From Wuchereria bancrofti (taxonomy: Eukaryota > Nematoda > Chromadorea > Rhabditida > Onchocercidae): 64,000 bases of DNA. Below are positions 62,717 to 64,000 of this stretch, piece by piece. The position numbers and the translations under genes are program-made. Numbering within the stretch: position 1 is the first letter of the stretch; each line of letters begins with the position of its first letter. The notes below the pieces were generated by a model. The model worked only from the letters and a program-made list of their open reading frames with translations, ran no database searches and was not told the DNA's origin. The stretch is taken from NCBI GenBank assembly GCA_005281725.1, contig SSBO01000012.1, positions 20,910,779 through 20,974,778 on the forward strand, read 5' to 3'.

Positions 62717-64000
62717 AATACAAAATCATTTTTAGTTTTCTTGAGAAAAATGATTTGCTTTTTTTTTTCGGCAATTATTCAAAAAGAAATCCAAACAAGT
62801 ATAATTTTCAAGCAACTTTTAATTTTTCCAATTCTTCGATAATTTCATTTTCCTTATTAATTTTTTCTTATTATTATTTCCTTATTAACGGCCGCTAAAG
62901 GTCAAATCATTTCACCCTTACTCATAAATTAATTCTGACTTTGTTTTAATTACGAAAGAATTGCAAAATTCAAACAATTTTGATTTTCAACAGTGGAGGT
63001 GTTGAAAATCATCCAGAACACTGAATCAAATCTTTTTTTAAGCAAAATCAAGGTATTCAGGGATTCAAAAAATTCAGATGATAGAGATCTATTTCTCAAA
63101 GTAGAAATCTATTTCGACAATGAACTGAAATAAAGATTTTAACACCTCTTATTTTAGTTCCACGGGGTTCTTTGAGCAATCAAAAAATATAAAAATAAGT
63201 TAATCAAATTAATTCATCCTTTCCTAAGCCTTAAATCATATATCACATGGAACAAGAAAGGACGAATGATTCATCTAAAAAAGAAAACCAAACTGAATTA
63301 CATCCGATTATTATACAAAACAACTGGGAAAGATGGGAAAAATATCGCGTTAAATATGAAACACCACGAATCCTCAGCGATCAATAATGAATATAAGAGC
63401 ACCTCTAGAATATTTTTTAAAGTGAAAACACAAAATATAATTCAAAATATGTCGGCTTCATTGCGTCCCTGATTCCAAATTGTTTATTCTAGGGTTCAAT
63501 CTATTTCGAATTTGGAACACACGCTCAATAGCCTGCAAAAGTGGAATATACTGAATAACTTTCCTAAAATTATATTGAGAAAAAAATTATTTATTCCCGT
63601 CAAATTTTCATTTTGAAAATATTTTAAATTTAAGCGATCATTTTCAAGTCTGAATGTTCATACCGAACAAATATTCCCTACCTTAATACATCCAACCAGG
63701 TTTGATTCTAACTAGCATGCAACTCCCCATTTGTTTGAATGAAACTTAATCAAAACTTGATTTTCGGGAAAAATGTTTTATAATGAAGCTTACTCCTTTG
63801 AAACACTGGAAGTTGTAGTCAATGACGCCTTGCTTCTCGAAATTCTCAGAGCGTATAATACAAACAAGGGCAAGGAACATATTGACCTGTAATCTCGTTT
63901 TCTATATGAATAATGATAAAAAATAAGCGGATGTAGCCAGTATCTTGCAATAAGGTGAATTTTCTCTAATTATATTGCGATAAGACGGATTTTTTTAATT
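61227..64000. other. Intergenic, AT-rich, no gene recognised
   Basis: No splice-linked or conserved frame on either strand. It includes a long A tract (62672-62715) and a 68-codon frame at 63266-63472 without any recognisable feature. Confidence 0.55.
62672..62715. repeat. Poly(A) tract of about 44 bases
   Basis: An almost pure A run, the longest homopolymer in the window. It may be the tail of an old retroinserted sequence, but no recognisable cDNA precedes it, and no target-site duplication was seen. Confidence 0.8.

Noticed and set aside
63266..63472. 68-codon frame near the right end
   Set aside because: Lys/Asn-rich composition as expected by chance; no splice-linked exons or similarity.

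Overview
The window is nuclear DNA of a nematode. It is strongly AT-rich. Its genes are broken by many GT-AG introns of about 40 bp to 1 kb with TTTCAG-type acceptors. It carries a compact SH2-tyrosine kinase of the kind expanded in nematodes, and all coding regions are eukaryotic. The composition and gene style fit a clade III parasitic (filarial/spirurid) worm, but the species cannot be fixed from the sequence. I rebuilt gene models by hand from splice sites, reading phase and family similarity; exon coordinates are given in the entries.

Layout: (1) 226-1096 (+), the 3' end of a cytoplasmic poly(A)-binding protein gene with its MLLE domain. (2) about 2520-4690 (+), a small unassigned gene with a C2HC-like Cys/His cluster. 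(3) 5333-9752 (+), a non-receptor SH2-tyrosine kinase of the Fer/Fps-like nematode type. (4) 9753-19015, a gene-poor, very AT-rich stretch holding one small secreted or membrane-anchored protein gene (14575-15721) and six copies of a 45-bp tandem repeat (17274-17542). (5) 20876-19016 (-), the splicing factor SYF2. (6) 21870-26282 (+), head-to-head with SYF2, a complete FMRP/FXR-family gene with Tudor pair, KH domains and RGG box. (7) 35894-28512 (-), the mRNA cap ribose methyltransferase CMTR1. (8) 37515-47630 (+), a TTF2/lodestar SNF2-type ATPase. (9) 48531-57736 (+), a complete 24-exon gene for hamartin (TSC1). (10) 59053-61180 (+), a matrix-metalloproteinase-like gene with no visible cysteine switch or hemopexin domain. 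The last 2.8 kb hold no recognisable gene.

Several genes act on mRNA: PABP (tail), CMTR1 (cap), SYF2 (splicing), FXR (translation and transport), TTF2 (RNA polymerase II release). I see no sign that they form one regulatory unit; they lie on both strands with separate intergenic spaces.

The two most notable observations are the hamartin (TSC1) and FMRP/FXR genes. Both families are generally reported absent from Caenorhabditis elegans, yet here both are intact, with every intron phase consistent from start to stop codon. Other points are a coding-like antisense relic in an FXR intron, an in-frame stop that would remove the FXR RGG box if the intron is retained, a frame-preserving or poison exon choice in TTF2, a splice junction in the CMTR1 catalytic core that is not canonical as written, and a prodomain-less metalloprotease.
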